A DNA stretch of 64,000 nt, taken from NCBI RefSeq assembly GCF_003515065.1, contig NZ_QXGH01000042.1, positions 1 to 64,000 of the forward strand, read 5' to 3'. Below the pieces are notes generated by a model that searched no databases, was not told where the DNA came from, and saw only the letters and a program-made list of their open reading frames with translations. This DNA comes from Nocardioides immobilis. GTDB taxonomy: Bacteria; Actinomycetota; Actinomycetes; Propionibacteriales; Nocardioidaceae. Each line of letters opens with the position of its first letter. Position 1 is the first letter of the stretch. The position numbers were made by a program, and so were the translations under genes. Of the stretch, positions 34,364 through 43,913 are shown piece by piece.

Positions 34364-36958
34364 TCAAACAGAGACTGTTTGCTCGGCCGACCCGAGCAAA
34401 ATGCGACTGATCCGGTCGCGGCTATCGGCCCCCCGGCAATCGCCGGCGGCAACCTCCTTCCCGTCCTCGATGACGACGTACCGGTCGGCATTGTGCAGGC
34501 TGCGGTCCACCGACTGGTCGACGACGATGATCGCCATCGACCGCTCCTTGAGTAGGTGCAGGACGGCGTAGATCTCGTCGCAGAGCTTCGGTGCGAGACC
34601 TGCCATTGGCTCGTCAAGCAACAACACCGACGGCTCCGCCATCAGCGCCTGGCCGACGGCCACCATCTGCTGCTGCCCGCCGCTCAACCGCGACGCGGGC
34701 TCGTTTCGCTTCTCGCGCAACGCAGGAAACAGGTCGTAGACCGATTCGAGCCGTCGTTGGGTCTCAGCCTGGGACTGGCGGCCGTGCACGAACGCTCCGA
34801 GCCGCAGATTGTCTTCGACCGTCAAGGTCAACGCAATGCGTCGGCCCTCCGGCACGAGCGCGAGTCCCGCAGCTGCAATCCGGTCCGGACGCTGCTGACC
34901 AACCTCCTGTCCTGCAAGGCGCACCGAGCCCCCGTTCATGCCGTGCCGCATGCCGCCGATCGCGTGTAGCGTCGTGGTCTTGCCGACACCGTTGCGACCC
35001 AGTACCGCGAGAATCTCTCCCGGTCGGACGTCCAGGTCGATCCCCGTGACAACCGGAAGCTTCCCGTAGCCAGCGGTGAGGTCTCGTACCTGAAGAACGG
35101 GGTCGCCCGGCTCTGCACCACCTCGACCAGTCGGTCCTAGCTCGGCCTCCCCCGCAGCGGCTGATACACCGGCTCCCAGGTAGGCGTCGGAGACTGCGGC
35201 TGCGGAACGAACGTGCGCTGACGTGCCGGACGCGATGACCTCGCCTTGATGCAGAACGGTCACCTGGTGCGCTACATCGAACACGACGTTGAGGTTGTGT
35301 TCGATGATCACGACACCGGCTCCGGCGTCCGCGATCCCGACGATGATGTCTTTCAGCACCGCCATTTCAGACGCGCTCAGGCCCGCAGCAGGCTCGTCGA
35401 GGAGCACCATCTGCGGCGAAACTGCAAGTGCGCGTGCGACTTCGATGAGCCGTTGCACTCCATGCGGCACCTCGCCGGCAAGATGGTGTCGATAGCCGCC
35501 GATTCCGCAGGCCTCGAGAGCCGCGTCGGCCCGCTCGAAGGCTCGCCGATAGTTACGACGTCCTCCGGGCAGACGGAGCAGTGAGGAGATGTCGCGGCAC
35601 TTGTCGACCTGCTCGATCGCAACGACCAGGTTGTCGCGCACAGTTCGGCCCAGACTGAGCTTGGGAGTTTGGAATGTACGGGCGATGCCATGGCGGACGG
35701 GACGGACGGCTCCGTGTCCCGAAACCACGGCGCCCCCGAGAGTTGCCGTACCTGCGGTTGGGGCGTACATCCCTGAGATCAAGTTGAGAAGGGTGGTCTT
35801 GCCCGAGCCGTTCGCGCCGATCAACGCGTGGATCTGCCCTGGGAGCGCAGTCAAGGAGACGTCACGCACCGCCTTCACGGCACCGAAGGACTTGCTCATC
35901 CCAGCGACGGTCAGCGTGGCGTCGCCCTTCGGCCTCCCCATGATGCGCGCGATGGCTCCAGACTCGATGGCAGCCACGGCCCCGTGCGCCGCCACTACCG
36001 ACGTCCCGCGGCGACGCTGGAATGCCGCGCGCGCCCGGACAGCCAGTTCCGGTAGCCCGTTGGGTATCAGCAAGGACACACTGACCAACACAATGCCCAG
36101 CACGATTCCCTGGTACTGGTTGAGCCCGCCGGAGTATTGCATGAAGCCAAACACGATGACGCCCCCGGTGACTGGGCCTGCCACGGTCCCGAACCCGCCG
36201 ATGACGCACGCGGCGAGGATGTAGATGGACAGGATGGGCGCGAAGCTTCCGGGACTAATGAACTGCTGGGAGTACACGTAGTACGCCGCCGCGACGCCGG
36301 TGGGGACGGCCGCCAGCAAGTAGGCGTAGAGCTTGGTGGTGTAACCCCGGACGCCGAGCGCCGAGGCAAGGATCTCACTGTCCCTCAACGCGATGAGACG
36401 GCGCCCGACCCGAGAGTGCAGTACTAAGAATGAGAAGAGCAGCATCAGTAGCAGGAGGCCGACGCCACACAGGTAGAGGTTGTACCCGTTGATCGGCCGG
36501 ACCCAGTCGAGGTTGGCTAGCAGCGAAATCCCGGAATCCTGGCCGGCGATCTCGAGGTGCGTGGCGAGCGCGGGCACCACTAGCGCAAGGTAGAGCGTGG
36601 TCATGCCGAGGTAGAAGCCGCCGACACGGAGCGCCGGCACGGCGACGATGACCGAGGAGATCAGTGCGGCCACGACACCGATAAGGCACATCTCTCCCAG
36701 GCCGAGCGACGGCACCTGGTTCGTCACGATCGCGCAGGCGTATCCGCTGATTGCGAAGATGGCCCCGGGGCCGAGGAAGAGCTGTCCCGCGAAGCCCATG
36801 ACGATGTTCAGCCCAACCGCGACGAGCAGGATGGACACCACATAGCTCAATGTGGAGATCGACTGGACCGATGTGCCGAACAACAGCGGCGCAAGGGCGA
36901 GAGCGATCAGGCCAGCACCGACCATGACGCCGCTGTTGAGGCGTTCGCGTAGCTGCAT
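34364..36958 (-). CDS. LivM-LivG-LivF fusion: ABC permease with two C-terminal ATPase domains
   Basis: One polypeptide of 864 residues carrying what are normally three subunits. Residues 1-315: LivM-like permease with 8-9 hydrophobic segments (MGFAGQLFLGPGAIFAISGY, RVGRRLIALRDSEILASALG). Residues 345-595: LivG-like ATPase with Walker A GANGSGKTT, degenerate signature VPHGVQRLIEVARAL and MVLLDEPAAGLS. Residues 625-860: LivF-like ATPase with GRNGVGKTTT, SGGQQQMVAVGQAL and VLLLDEPMAGLAPKL. The ATG at 36958 is one base after the LivH stop (TGAgATG), so translation is coupled. The frame runs without a break between domains. Permease-ATPase fusions of LivM and LivG are known; having LivF too is less usual. 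Confidence 0.88.
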   Translation of the reverse strand: MQLRERLNSGVMVGAGLIALALAPLLFGTSVQSISTLSYVVSILLVAVGLNIVMGFAGQLFLGPGAIFAISGYACAIVTNQVPSLGLGEMCLIGVVAALISSVIVAVPALRVGGFYLGMTTLYLALVVPALATHLEIAGQDSGISLLANLDWVRPINGYNLYLCGVGLLLLMLLFSFLVLHSRVGRRLIALRDSEILASALGVRGYTTKLYAYLLAAVPTGVAAAYYVYSQQFISPGSFAPILSIYILAACVIGGFGTVAGPVTGGVIVFGFMQYSGGLNQYQGIVLGIVLVSVSLLIPNGLPELAVRARAAFQRRRGTSVVAAHGAVAAIESGAIARIMGRPKGDATLTVAGMSKSFGAVKAVRDVSLTALPGQIHALIGANGSGKTTLLNLISGMYAPTAGTATLGGAVVSGHGAVRPVRHGIARTFQTPKLSLGRTVRDNLVVAIEQVDKCRDISSLLRLPGGRRNYRRAFERADAALEACGIGGYRHHLAGEVPHGVQRLIEVARALAVSPQMVLLDEPAAGLSASEMAVLKDIIVGIADAGAGVVIIEHNLNVVFDVAHQVTVLHQGEVIASGTSAHVRSAAAVSDAYLGAGVSAAAGEAELGPTGRGGAEPGDPVLQVRDLTAGYGKLPVVTGIDLDVRPGEILAVLGRNGVGKTTTLHAIGGMRHGMNGGSVRLAGQEVGQQRPDRIAAAGLALVPEGRRIALTLTVEDNLRLGAFVHGRQSQAETQRRLESVYDLFPALREKRNEPASRLSGGQQQMVAVGQALMAEPSVLLLDEPMAGLAPKLCDEIYAVLHLLKERSMAIIVVDQSVDRSLHNADRYVVIEDGKEVAAGDCRGADSRDRISRILLGSAEQTVSV

Positions 36959-36959
36959 C

Positions 36960-37841
36960 TCACACCATCCGCAAAGACTTGGTGCCGAACACGCCCTCGG
37001 GACGCACTGACAAGACAATGAGGAGCACTAGAAGACCGCCAAGAAGCTCGTAAGCCGGGTCACCGTAAAGGTTGATCGCCTGCTCGGCGACACCCACGGC
37101 CAATCCGCCGACAATCGCCCCGCGGAAGCTTCCGAAGCCGCCGATCGCCAAGGCGATGAAACCCTTCAGCGTGTAGGCGAGACCGACCGTCGGGTCGGAG
37201 TACGTCAGCGGACCGATCAAGAGGCCGGTGATAGCCGCCACCAACCCTCCCAGGATAAAGGCGAGCTGACTGATGCGATTTGGGTTGATCCCACGCAATG
37301 CCGCTGCCTCCCGGTCGTCGGCGGACGCTCGCATCGCGTTGCCCCAACGGGCCCGCCGATAGAACTGTTCGAGTGCGATGACGACAACCACCAGCGCGAC
37401 GAGGATTGCGATGCGTCGGGGCACGATGGTGACCGGGCCGAGATCGATACCGTTGGCAGAGAAGGGGCTGGGGATGGCAGTGAGTGGGTGGTCGCCGTAT
37501 AGCGCCAGAACAATGGCCTCGACGACGAGGCTGAACGCGAGGGTCGAGATGAACCAGCCGAAGCTTCCGGGCCTTCTGAGAAAGGGCCTTACGACGGTAC
37601 GTTCCTCGACCAAGGAGAGCGCCACAACTCCCGCGATGACCGCCGGCCACGCAACCCACAGAGACATGCCTTGGATCTGAGTGAGATAGAAGGTGCCCAT
37701 GATCGCGACCATCACGAGGTGGCCCTGAGCAAGATTGAAGACACCGGTCGCGCTGAACACGACCGTGTATCCGACGGCAACAAGACCGTAGATGGCGCCG
37801 ACGAGGACGCCTGCCAAGAGCATGCTGAGAAAGAGGCTCAC
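36960..37841 (-). CDS. LivH-type ABC permease
   Basis: A 293-residue inner-membrane permease: AGVLVGAIYGLVAVGYTVVF, GVFNLAQGHLVMVAIMG, the cytoplasmic loop RWGNAMRASADDREAAALRG (contacts the ATPases), and IALAIGGFGSFRGAIVGG near the end. Partners with the fused LivM-G-F and the lipoprotein downstream to import its ligand. GTG start at 37841, first gene of the operon. The stop is one base from the next ATG. Confidence 0.9.
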   Translation of the reverse strand: MSLFLSMLLAGVLVGAIYGLVAVGYTVVFSATGVFNLAQGHLVMVAIMGTFYLTQIQGMSLWVAWPAVIAGVVALSLVEERTVVRPFLRRPGSFGWFISTLAFSLVVEAIVLALYGDHPLTAIPSPFSANGIDLGPVTIVPRRIAILVALVVVVIALEQFYRRARWGNAMRASADDREAAALRGINPNRISQLAFILGGLVAAITGLLIGPLTYSDPTVGLAYTLKGFIALAIGGFGSFRGAIVGGLAVGVAEQAINLYGDPAYELLGGLLVLLIVLSVRPEGVFGTKSLRMV

Positions 37842-38194
37842 GGCGCGTCCCCGGCGACTGGGCCCGGTGGCCTGTACGACCGGACGACTGTGGTTGAGCT
37901 CACCCTGTCAACTCCTTCGCGGGTGCGACCGGCAGCCATCTGCGCCGGCGGGATGCGATGAATGGTGACGAAGAGCGCGGATGTGAGTCCCGACACATCC
38001 CACTGATCGAGAGCCGACCCGCTCGAGAAAAAATCGCGTGATCGTCGGTTCGGTGGCGAACGGACGGGTTCTCATCCACTGGATGGGATGAACGTTGACC
38101 GGCGACATCGCGAGGAGGTGAATGCAGACCAAGGTCACACCAGACACATACTGACGTCCGCAGCGCGGGCAACGCCGAAAGGACGAGCTGGCAC
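37842..38194. promoter_or_regulatory. divergent promoter region, liv operon / hydrolase gene
   Basis: 353 bases between two outward-facing genes. It contains ATCCACTGGAT (38074-38084), a perfect palindrome around one base, embedded in CATCC..GGATGGGATG, a plausible operator shared by both directions. An AT-rich run GAGAAAAAATCG lies near 38021-38034. No gene was found here. Confidence 0.4.
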
Positions 38195-39466
38195 ATGCTC
38201 AACATTGATTTTCGCCGCTTGGTCGCCAGCGCCAACCAGGACTCCGAGTTCCCGCGCGCGGCACGCTACTGGAACGGGCTACTCGCGTTCACGATCGGCG
38301 CGGACACCACCGTCCTTCGTGCCGTCGACGGTCGCATTGAGCTCGCCTCCGCCGGGAGCGTTCTGGGCGCGCACGACATCCAAATCGCGGCAGCTGCCAG
38401 GGATTGGGAGATGTTCCTACGGCCAGTGCCTCCCGCTGGCTGGCACGACTTCTTCAATTCCAAGTCGTTCACGGTGTCCGCGGACATGCTGGACTTCGGC
38501 CCCTATTACGCGGCCATCCGACGCCTCACCGCACTGATGACCGAACAACTGCACGGACCCCGCCCGTCCGCGACCGTGACGCAACCGCCGCCGGGTACGC
38601 ACGACGACGCCGTGGGCCGGTATGTCTATCTCGACGTCCAGGGGTCGACATACCGCGTGTACTACGAAAGCACGGGCCAGGGGATTCCGTTGGTTCTCCT
38701 GCACACCGCCGGCGCGGACAGTCGCCAGTATCGCCACCTGCTGGAGAACCAAGACCTGCAGGACCGCTACCGGCTGATCGCCGTCGATCTGCCCTACCAC
38801 GGCAGGTCGCTCCCCCCTACGACCAAGGAGTGGTGGAAGGAGCAATACCTCCTCACGCGGGACTTCCTGCTGGAGTTCTTCGACACCTTCAACGCGACTC
38901 TGTCGCTGGAGCGTCCGGTCTTCATGGGCTGCTCGGTCGGCGGGATGCTGGCACCAGATCTTGCCTACTACCGGCCCGGGGTCTACCGCGCAGTGATCGC
39001 CCTCAACGGGGCCCTCGCGATGCCCGAGGCCAACCTGGCCAAGCCAGACAAGGAACAGAGCTGGTATCACCCGCGAGTCACAAGCGAGTGGAAGGCCTCC
39101 AGCATGCTCGGCTTCATGGCCCCTCACAGCCCTGAGGTCTACCGCCGAGAGACCGCATGGGTTTATAGCCAGAGCTCACCGCCCGTCTTCGCCGGTGACA
39201 TTCACTACTACATGAGGGACCACGTTCTTACCGCCGAACAGGCGGCGACCATTGACACAGCGCTGACGGGCGTGTACCTCCTGACCGGCGAGTACGACCC
39301 ACTTGCCATGAGCGGCCTCTCGCAGAGACTCGCCGACGCTGTGCCGGGTTCCCACTTCGAGATCAACGAGGCGATCGGCCACTTCGGCCCCGCCGAGAAT
39401 CCGGAGGCCTTCTGGGCGGCGGTCGAACCGGTATTGGAGGAGATCGCGCTCAAATTCCCCAACTGA
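38195..39466 (+). CDS. alpha/beta-hydrolase with SCP2-like N-terminal domain
   Basis: A 423-residue paralog of the protein at 28771, with a complete-looking catalytic set. N-terminal 110 residues: SCP2-like (GLLAFTIGADTTVLRAVDGR, AARDWEMFLRPVPPAGWHDF). Hydrolase domain: GRYVYLDVQGSTYRVYYEST, LVLLHTAGADSRQYRHLLEN, IAVDLPYHGRSLPP, nucleophile MGCSVGG (Ser247), LTGEYDPLAMSG with the acid and IGHFGPAENP with the His. May hydrolyse an ester, lactone or C-C bond of a hydrophobic ligand held by the SCP2-like domain. GGAC lies about 12 bases before the ATG. An aldehyde dehydrogenase follows 25 bases later, so an ester-alcohol-aldehyde route is conceivable. Confidence 0.8.
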   Translation: MLNIDFRRLVASANQDSEFPRAARYWNGLLAFTIGADTTVLRAVDGRIELASAGSVLGAHDIQIAAAARDWEMFLRPVPPAGWHDFFNSKSFTVSADMLDFGPYYAAIRRLTALMTEQLHGPRPSATVTQPPPGTHDDAVGRYVYLDVQGSTYRVYYESTGQGIPLVLLHTAGADSRQYRHLLENQDLQDRYRLIAVDLPYHGRSLPPTTKEWWKEQYLLTRDFLLEFFDTFNATLSLERPVFMGCSVGGMLAPDLAYYRPGVYRAVIALNGALAMPEANLAKPDKEQSWYHPRVTSEWKASSMLGFMAPHSPEVYRRETAWVYSQSSPPVFAGDIHYYMRDHVLTAEQAATIDTALTGVYLLTGEYDPLAMSGLSQRLADAVPGSHFEINEAIGHFGPAENPEAFWAAVEPVLEEIALKFPN

Positions 39467-39491
39467 GCCGCACCGGATCGGAGCCAACAAC

Positions 39492-40970
39492 GTGAAGAGC
39501 ACCCGCGATAGCGTCTTCCTCGACGGGAGGCCAACGGCGTCAGCCGGCACCGCGCAGTTCACGGTCGTCAATCCCACGACCGAGGAACCCTACGGCAACT
39601 ACGCCATCGGCACGGCCGAGGACGTGGACCGCGCCGTCACCAGCGCGCGGCGTGCGATGGCGGCCGCGAGTTGGCAGAGGACGGAAGTGGAGGAACGCTG
39701 CGACCTCGTGCTGCGCTTGCGGGATCTGCTCGCCCAGGAAGCCGCGGAACTCGCCGAACTGCACGCACGCACGCTCGGGACGCCGGTCACCACCGGCCGT
39801 CACCTCGGCGGTGCCGCCGGGCTAATCGACATGTTCGTCGACAGCGCCCGCCGCTCACCCTGGGAGTTCCTGCGGGCCGATCCAGGCGGGCGGACCACGC
39901 TGGTGACCCGACAGCCTGTCGGTGTCGTGGCCGGCATCCTGCCGTGGAACACCCCGATCCGCAGCGAGGTCAAAAAGGTGGTCCCCGCCGTCCTGGCCGG
40001 GTGTGCCGTGGTACTCAAACCGTCCCCAGAAGGCGCATTCACTTCGTTCGCATTCGCCGAGCTGTGCACGAAGGCGGGATTCCCGCCCGGCATCGTCAAC
40101 GTCGTGCCGGGCGATGGCGCCACAGGGGAAGCCCTGGTCCGCCACCCGGGCGTCACCAAGGTCGCCTTCACCGGCAGTACGGCAACAGGTTCTCGGATCG
40201 CCGCAGCCGCGAGTCCCGCGTTCAAGCGCCTGCAGCTCGAGCTCGGCGGCAAGTCGGCCGCTATCGTCCTCGACGACGCCGACATAGGGCGCGCGGCCCC
40301 GATTCTGTCTCGCGCGAACTGGGGCAACTCGGGCCAGATGTGCGTTTCGCTCTCACGGGTCCTCGTGTCCCGATCCCGCCGGTCTGAGCTCGTCGATGCG
40401 CTCGTCGAGCACGCCCAGCGCCAGGTCGTCGGAGACCCCCGTGACGCCGCGACGACGATGGGCCCGCTGGTCAACCGAACCCAACGCGACAGGGTGCTGG
40501 ACTATCTGCAGACCGGGATCGACGAGGGTGCCTGCCTGGCCACGGGGGGCGCCCCCGCCCCCACCAGCGAGCGCGGGTGGTTCGTTCCCCCCGCGGTCTT
40601 CGCTGATGTACAGCCCACGGCGCGGATCGCGCAGGAAGAGATCTTCGGACCAATCGTTACCGTGATCGGCTACGACTCGCTTGACGAGGCAGTTGCGATT
40701 GCGAACGACTCCCCCTACGGCCTGCACGGCGCGGTCTACAGTACGGATGAGCAGCGGGCATTGGATGTGGCCCGGCGGATCCACAGCGGATCCGTGGCCA
40801 TCAACGAGTTCTATCTTGCCCCCTCCGCCCCGTTCGGAGGAGTCAAGCAGTCCGGGATCGGCCGCGAACACGGACCGGAGGGGTACGACTCGTTCCTCGA
40901 GTACGTCTCGTATGACATTCCGGCGGCCCTGGCCACGTCGCTGCGCGCTCACGGACTCCGAGATGGCTGA
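39492..40970 (+). CDS. NAD(P)-dependent aldehyde dehydrogenase
   Basis: A 492-residue member of the aldehyde dehydrogenase superfamily, oxidising an aldehyde to the acid. Cofactor region ILPWNTPIRSEVKKVVPAVL and FTGSTATGSRIA, general base Glu250 in LQLELGGKSA, catalytic Cys284 in NSGQMCVSLSR, and EEIFGPIVTV and PFGGVKQSGIGREHGPEGYD near the C-terminus. GTG start at 39492 with GGAG seven bases upstream. Forms a two-gene plus-strand operon with the hydrolase. The substrate is probably a hydrophobic aldehyde. Confidence 0.9.
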   Translation: MKSTRDSVFLDGRPTASAGTAQFTVVNPTTEEPYGNYAIGTAEDVDRAVTSARRAMAAASWQRTEVEERCDLVLRLRDLLAQEAAELAELHARTLGTPVTTGRHLGGAAGLIDMFVDSARRSPWEFLRADPGGRTTLVTRQPVGVVAGILPWNTPIRSEVKKVVPAVLAGCAVVLKPSPEGAFTSFAFAELCTKAGFPPGIVNVVPGDGATGEALVRHPGVTKVAFTGSTATGSRIAAAASPAFKRLQLELGGKSAAIVLDDADIGRAAPILSRANWGNSGQMCVSLSRVLVSRSRRSELVDALVEHAQRQVVGDPRDAATTMGPLVNRTQRDRVLDYLQTGIDEGACLATGGAPAPTSERGWFVPPAVFADVQPTARIAQEEIFGPIVTVIGYDSLDEAVAIANDSPYGLHGAVYSTDEQRALDVARRIHSGSVAINEFYLAPSAPFGGVKQSGIGREHGPEGYDSFLEYVSYDIPAALATSLRAHGLRDG

Positions 40971-42469
40971 GACGTGATTCACCGACGGTGGCGCGTCGCC
41001 CACTTCGGTGTTTTGGTCGGTGGGTATGCGAGGTCCCCCGTCCTGCGACGACTCTTCCCCTTCGGTCCTTGGTCACCCAGTCTGCGGCTGGGGGTCGGTT
41101 ATGGTGATCGGGTCGGTCGTACGGTCGCAGTGGCACAGCGGTCACCATGCGGTCCGGTGGCACATATGTGTGTACGTCTCGATGGTGCTGGGTGCCGTGG
41201 GGGCGTAGTCCGCGGGCGTCTATCCGCCCGATTTCCTCGCGGGCCTGTGCGTGTGGTTGCCAGAACTAGCCACAGGAGGTGCAGGCCGAAGCGTCGGGTG
41301 GTGGCTCGGTTCCGGTGGCGATGTTGCGGTCTTAAGCCCAAGCTGTCAACCGGCGCTGACCCAGGCCCACCGTCGCGGCCATGACGTCGGCCACGACGAC
41401 GGTGCGGGCGAGATTGAACGCGGCACTGCCGACGCGACCCAGGCCGCTTCGGGCGGAGGCCCTTCGGCGCAGGGACCTTGACGAGCACCTGGCGAACCGA
41501 CTGGGGCTCGCGGTCCGCCTGTTGGCTCCGCGATGACGTGCACGACGGGCGCGAGGTCGCGGTGGCGTTGTCGGGCTCGACCGGGTTGAGGGGTGGAGTT
41601 GGTTGCGCGACGCACGATGCCCCCGTCGCGGCACAGGCTCACTTGCAGCGGGAGAGGTGAGCGCGACGAACCACACTTCGGCGAACCCGACTTCGGTGAC
41701 CCAGCGACCCAGCGTGTTGCTTGGTCACCTACAGATCGCGTCGGTCAGTTGATCGGCGTCCAGGCGTCCGCAATGATGCGGGGTTTCCCACGCACACGTC
41801 GCCATTCGGCCCGGCACTTCAACCTGCCTGTCACGCCCGCGGTGCAAGCTGTGCCGATGGTCGGAGTCACCGGCCGGCGCCGGCGTCGGGCGACGTTGCA
41901 GCGCCGCAATGGGCCGAGCAAACCTAAGCGCTGCCAGAGGCGACAACACAGTCGCGAGCTGGATACTCAAGCACCGCAACCCGAAGTAGCCGTTCGCCGC
42001 GTCCCCGTACAGCTCCCAGAGCATGTCATCGACATCGCCGACCGCGATCCCTTCGCTGGCGTCAGCACCGGTCACGAGCCCGACACCACCTCCAAAGTCG
42101 GACCAGGAAGGCCAACGATCGCAGCGGACTGCTGCGCGGTGTCAGCGCCGGTTGAAAACTGATCCCGGAGCGCCGAACCCGCCCGGCGAAAAGGGGTCAA
42201 TTTTCGACCGGCGTTGACACACGGGTTCGTGGGCGGAACGAACGCAGGAAGGTTCCCAAGGCGAGGTGTCCGACGCTGTAGAACGGGTCGGCCCTTCCGC
42301 TAGGGCGAAGCATCACCCACGACGTTCCCTCGAGTCGGCAATTGATGCGCCGCGATGGAGCCATCGTTTCGTTCCCGCTAAGGCTAAGGCGGAATGCTCG
42401 TTGTACTCCTTGCAACCGAACTCGGCTGATCAGGGCTGAGCGGGGGGCCCCGAGGAGTAGGTGTCGTCG
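40971..42469. other. decayed accessory DNA, no intact gene
   Basis: Short frames on both strands show no starts and no clear domains. It includes the IS21-like ends described at 41346-42218. A minus-strand GTFLRSFR near 42230 resembles a piece of an IS1380 transposase. Confidence 0.4.
41346..42218. repeat. IS21-like terminal inverted repeats around a decayed interior
   Basis: TCAACCGGCGCTGAC at 41346-41360 is repeated inverted as GTCAGCGCCGGTTGA at 42141-42155 (15 of 15). A further end-like sequence TTTCGACCGGCGTTGACA lies at 42200-42217, with GGTTGAAAACTGATCC and GTCGAAAATTGACC as tandem related units. This is the terminal pattern of an IS21-type element, but no istA or istB is readable between. 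Confidence 0.5.
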
Positions 42470-42870
42470 GAGTCGGTGTCGCCGTCGTCAAGACGCCGGA
42501 ATGTGCAGATGGACGTCGTTGAAGCTCTCCGCGCCAAAGCCCTGCGCGGTTTTGTCCCGCGAGCCATTGCCGGAGCCTATCCCCAATGGTTGTGTTGATC
42601 TTTTCGCGCGGCACGCCGGTTGGGTCGACGGTGACCTCGTTGATGCGTTCGTCTGTAACGACGGGCAGGGCGTGGTCGGTGGCCAGTGCAGCCCCGGTTT
42701 GGAACGCACGAAGCAGCATGCTCGTGTAGACGGCGTTGACCGATTGGTCGTGGAGGAGCTCAGCCAGGGCAGCAATCCAGCTCGAGGCCGTGTTGTGACA
42801 GAGGACCGTTGGGCGGACTGGCTTCGGCGTGGCGGACGAAGAGTACGCCATACGCAGCCGGAGTCGGCCT
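42470..42870 (-). pseudogene. histidine-phosphatase (phosphoglycerate-mutase-like) remnant
   Basis: Two frames together read FVRHAEASPPNGPLSQHGLE (with the RHxE-type catalytic motif) and then AALAELLHDQSVNAVYTSML, RAFQTGAALATDHALPVVTD, ERINEVTV. This is the first half of a phosphoglycerate-mutase-like phosphatase. A frameshift near 42790 and loss of the second catalytic His region leave it nonfunctional. Confidence 0.55.
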
Positions 42871-42919
42871 AGGGGCCGCGCTGGTCTTATCGAGTCCACC
42901 CCAACTGAATAGGCGTGGC

Positions 42920-42955
42920 GAGGAGGAGGAGGAGGAGGAGGAGGAGGAGGAGGAG
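42920..42955 (+). repeat. (GAG)12 trinucleotide repeat
   Basis: Twelve uninterrupted GAG units. On the opposite strand the frame gives a run of Pro, on this strand Glu or Arg/Gly. It lies in the gap between the phosphatase remnant and hsaC, with no gene clearly using it. Confidence 0.9.
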
Positions 42956-43019
42956 CGAAGTACCGACAGCAGCGCCGCAACGCCGGAGACGACGAGTCAT
43001 GCGGAGGTCTCCCGAGATG

Positions 43020-43913
43020 TCATGGTTGTGGGCGCGCGCGCCAGGCGTGGCCCCAATAACTGTCGGCAGTGATCTCCTCGGCCGAATAGGAGTCTTGGTC
43101 CACCAGATAGCCCTGACAGCCGACCTCGAGGTCCCAGCCGCCCGGTGTCCGGACGTAGAACGACACCATCTTGTCGTTGGTGTGCCGGCCTAGGGTGACC
43201 GTGATGTGCGAGCCGTTGGCGATTACCCGGTCCAGTGCTCGACCAACGTCGTCGAGGGTCTCCACCTCGACCATGATGTGCAGGATTCCGGGGCCCTCGC
43301 TTTCGGGCGACGGGAAGATCGCGAGGCTGTGGTGACGGGGGTTGACTCCCATGAACCTCATCCGCACCGGGTCGCCCGGCATCTCCGGCAGCCGGAAGGA
43401 GCCCCGGTTGAAGAACCCGAGTGTGGTGTTGAAGAAGTGGAAGGTGTTTTCGATGTCGGTGGTCGGCAGCACCACGTGGCCGAGGCCGAGGCGACCCGCG
43501 ACGAACCGGTTGCCGTACGGCGCCGCCACAGGCGAGTGGTCCAGCGCGGCTCCGTGGAATACCTCGATCGGCGCGCCCCCCGGCGCCTCGAATGCGATCG
43601 CGTTCTCAACCCGGCGGATGTCCAATTCGTCTTGGTCCAGCGGCTTGGTGCCGATGCCGGCGCCCTCGACGGCCTCACGGACGGTCGCTAGGCCGGCGGC
43701 GTCGGCGACTTCAAAGCCGACAGCCTCGACGTGGTCCTCCTCGCCGGGCAGCAGGATGATCCGAGCGGGGCGCTCGTCGATGCGCAGGTAGAGCGCCCCC
43801 TCCTCGGGGCCCTGGCCAAAGGCGAATCCGATCTCCTCGCCGGCGAAGACGCGCCAGCGGTCCATGTCAGTGACGCGGACGCGCACGTAACCCAGCGCGC
43901 AGATGTCAGGCAT
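43020..43913 (-). CDS. hsaC: extradiol catechol dioxygenase, HsaC-type
   Basis: A 297-residue type I extradiol dioxygenase of two vicinal-oxygen-chelate modules. Fe(II) ligands are in place: His146 (LGLGHVVL), His212 (GILHIMVEV) and Glu263 (GWDLEVG). In steroid degradation it cleaves the catechol 3,4-DHSA next to the hydroxyl groups. The order hsaA-hsaD-hsaC on one strand supports that role, though biphenyl-type catechols are an alternative. ATG at 43913 with GGAG nearby. The first eight bases overlap the end of hsaD, so translation is coupled. Last gene of the operon. Decayed DNA follows. Confidence 0.9.
   Translation of the reverse strand: MPDICALGYVRVRVTDMDRWRVFAGEEIGFAFGQGPEEGALYLRIDERPARIILLPGEEDHVEAVGFEVADAAGLATVREAVEGAGIGTKPLDQDELDIRRVENAIAFEAPGGAPIEVFHGAALDHSPVAAPYGNRFVAGRLGLGHVVLPTTDIENTFHFFNTTLGFFNRGSFRLPEMPGDPVRMRFMGVNPRHHSLAIFPSPESEGPGILHIMVEVETLDDVGRALDRVIANGSHITVTLGRHTNDKMVSFYVRTPGGWDLEVGCQGYLVDQDSYSAEEITADSYWGHAWRARPQP

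Noticed and set aside
42920..42955. GAG repeat as a CRISPR or minisatellite
   Set aside because: Simple trinucleotide run with no spacers; no CRISPR array was seen anywhere in the window.
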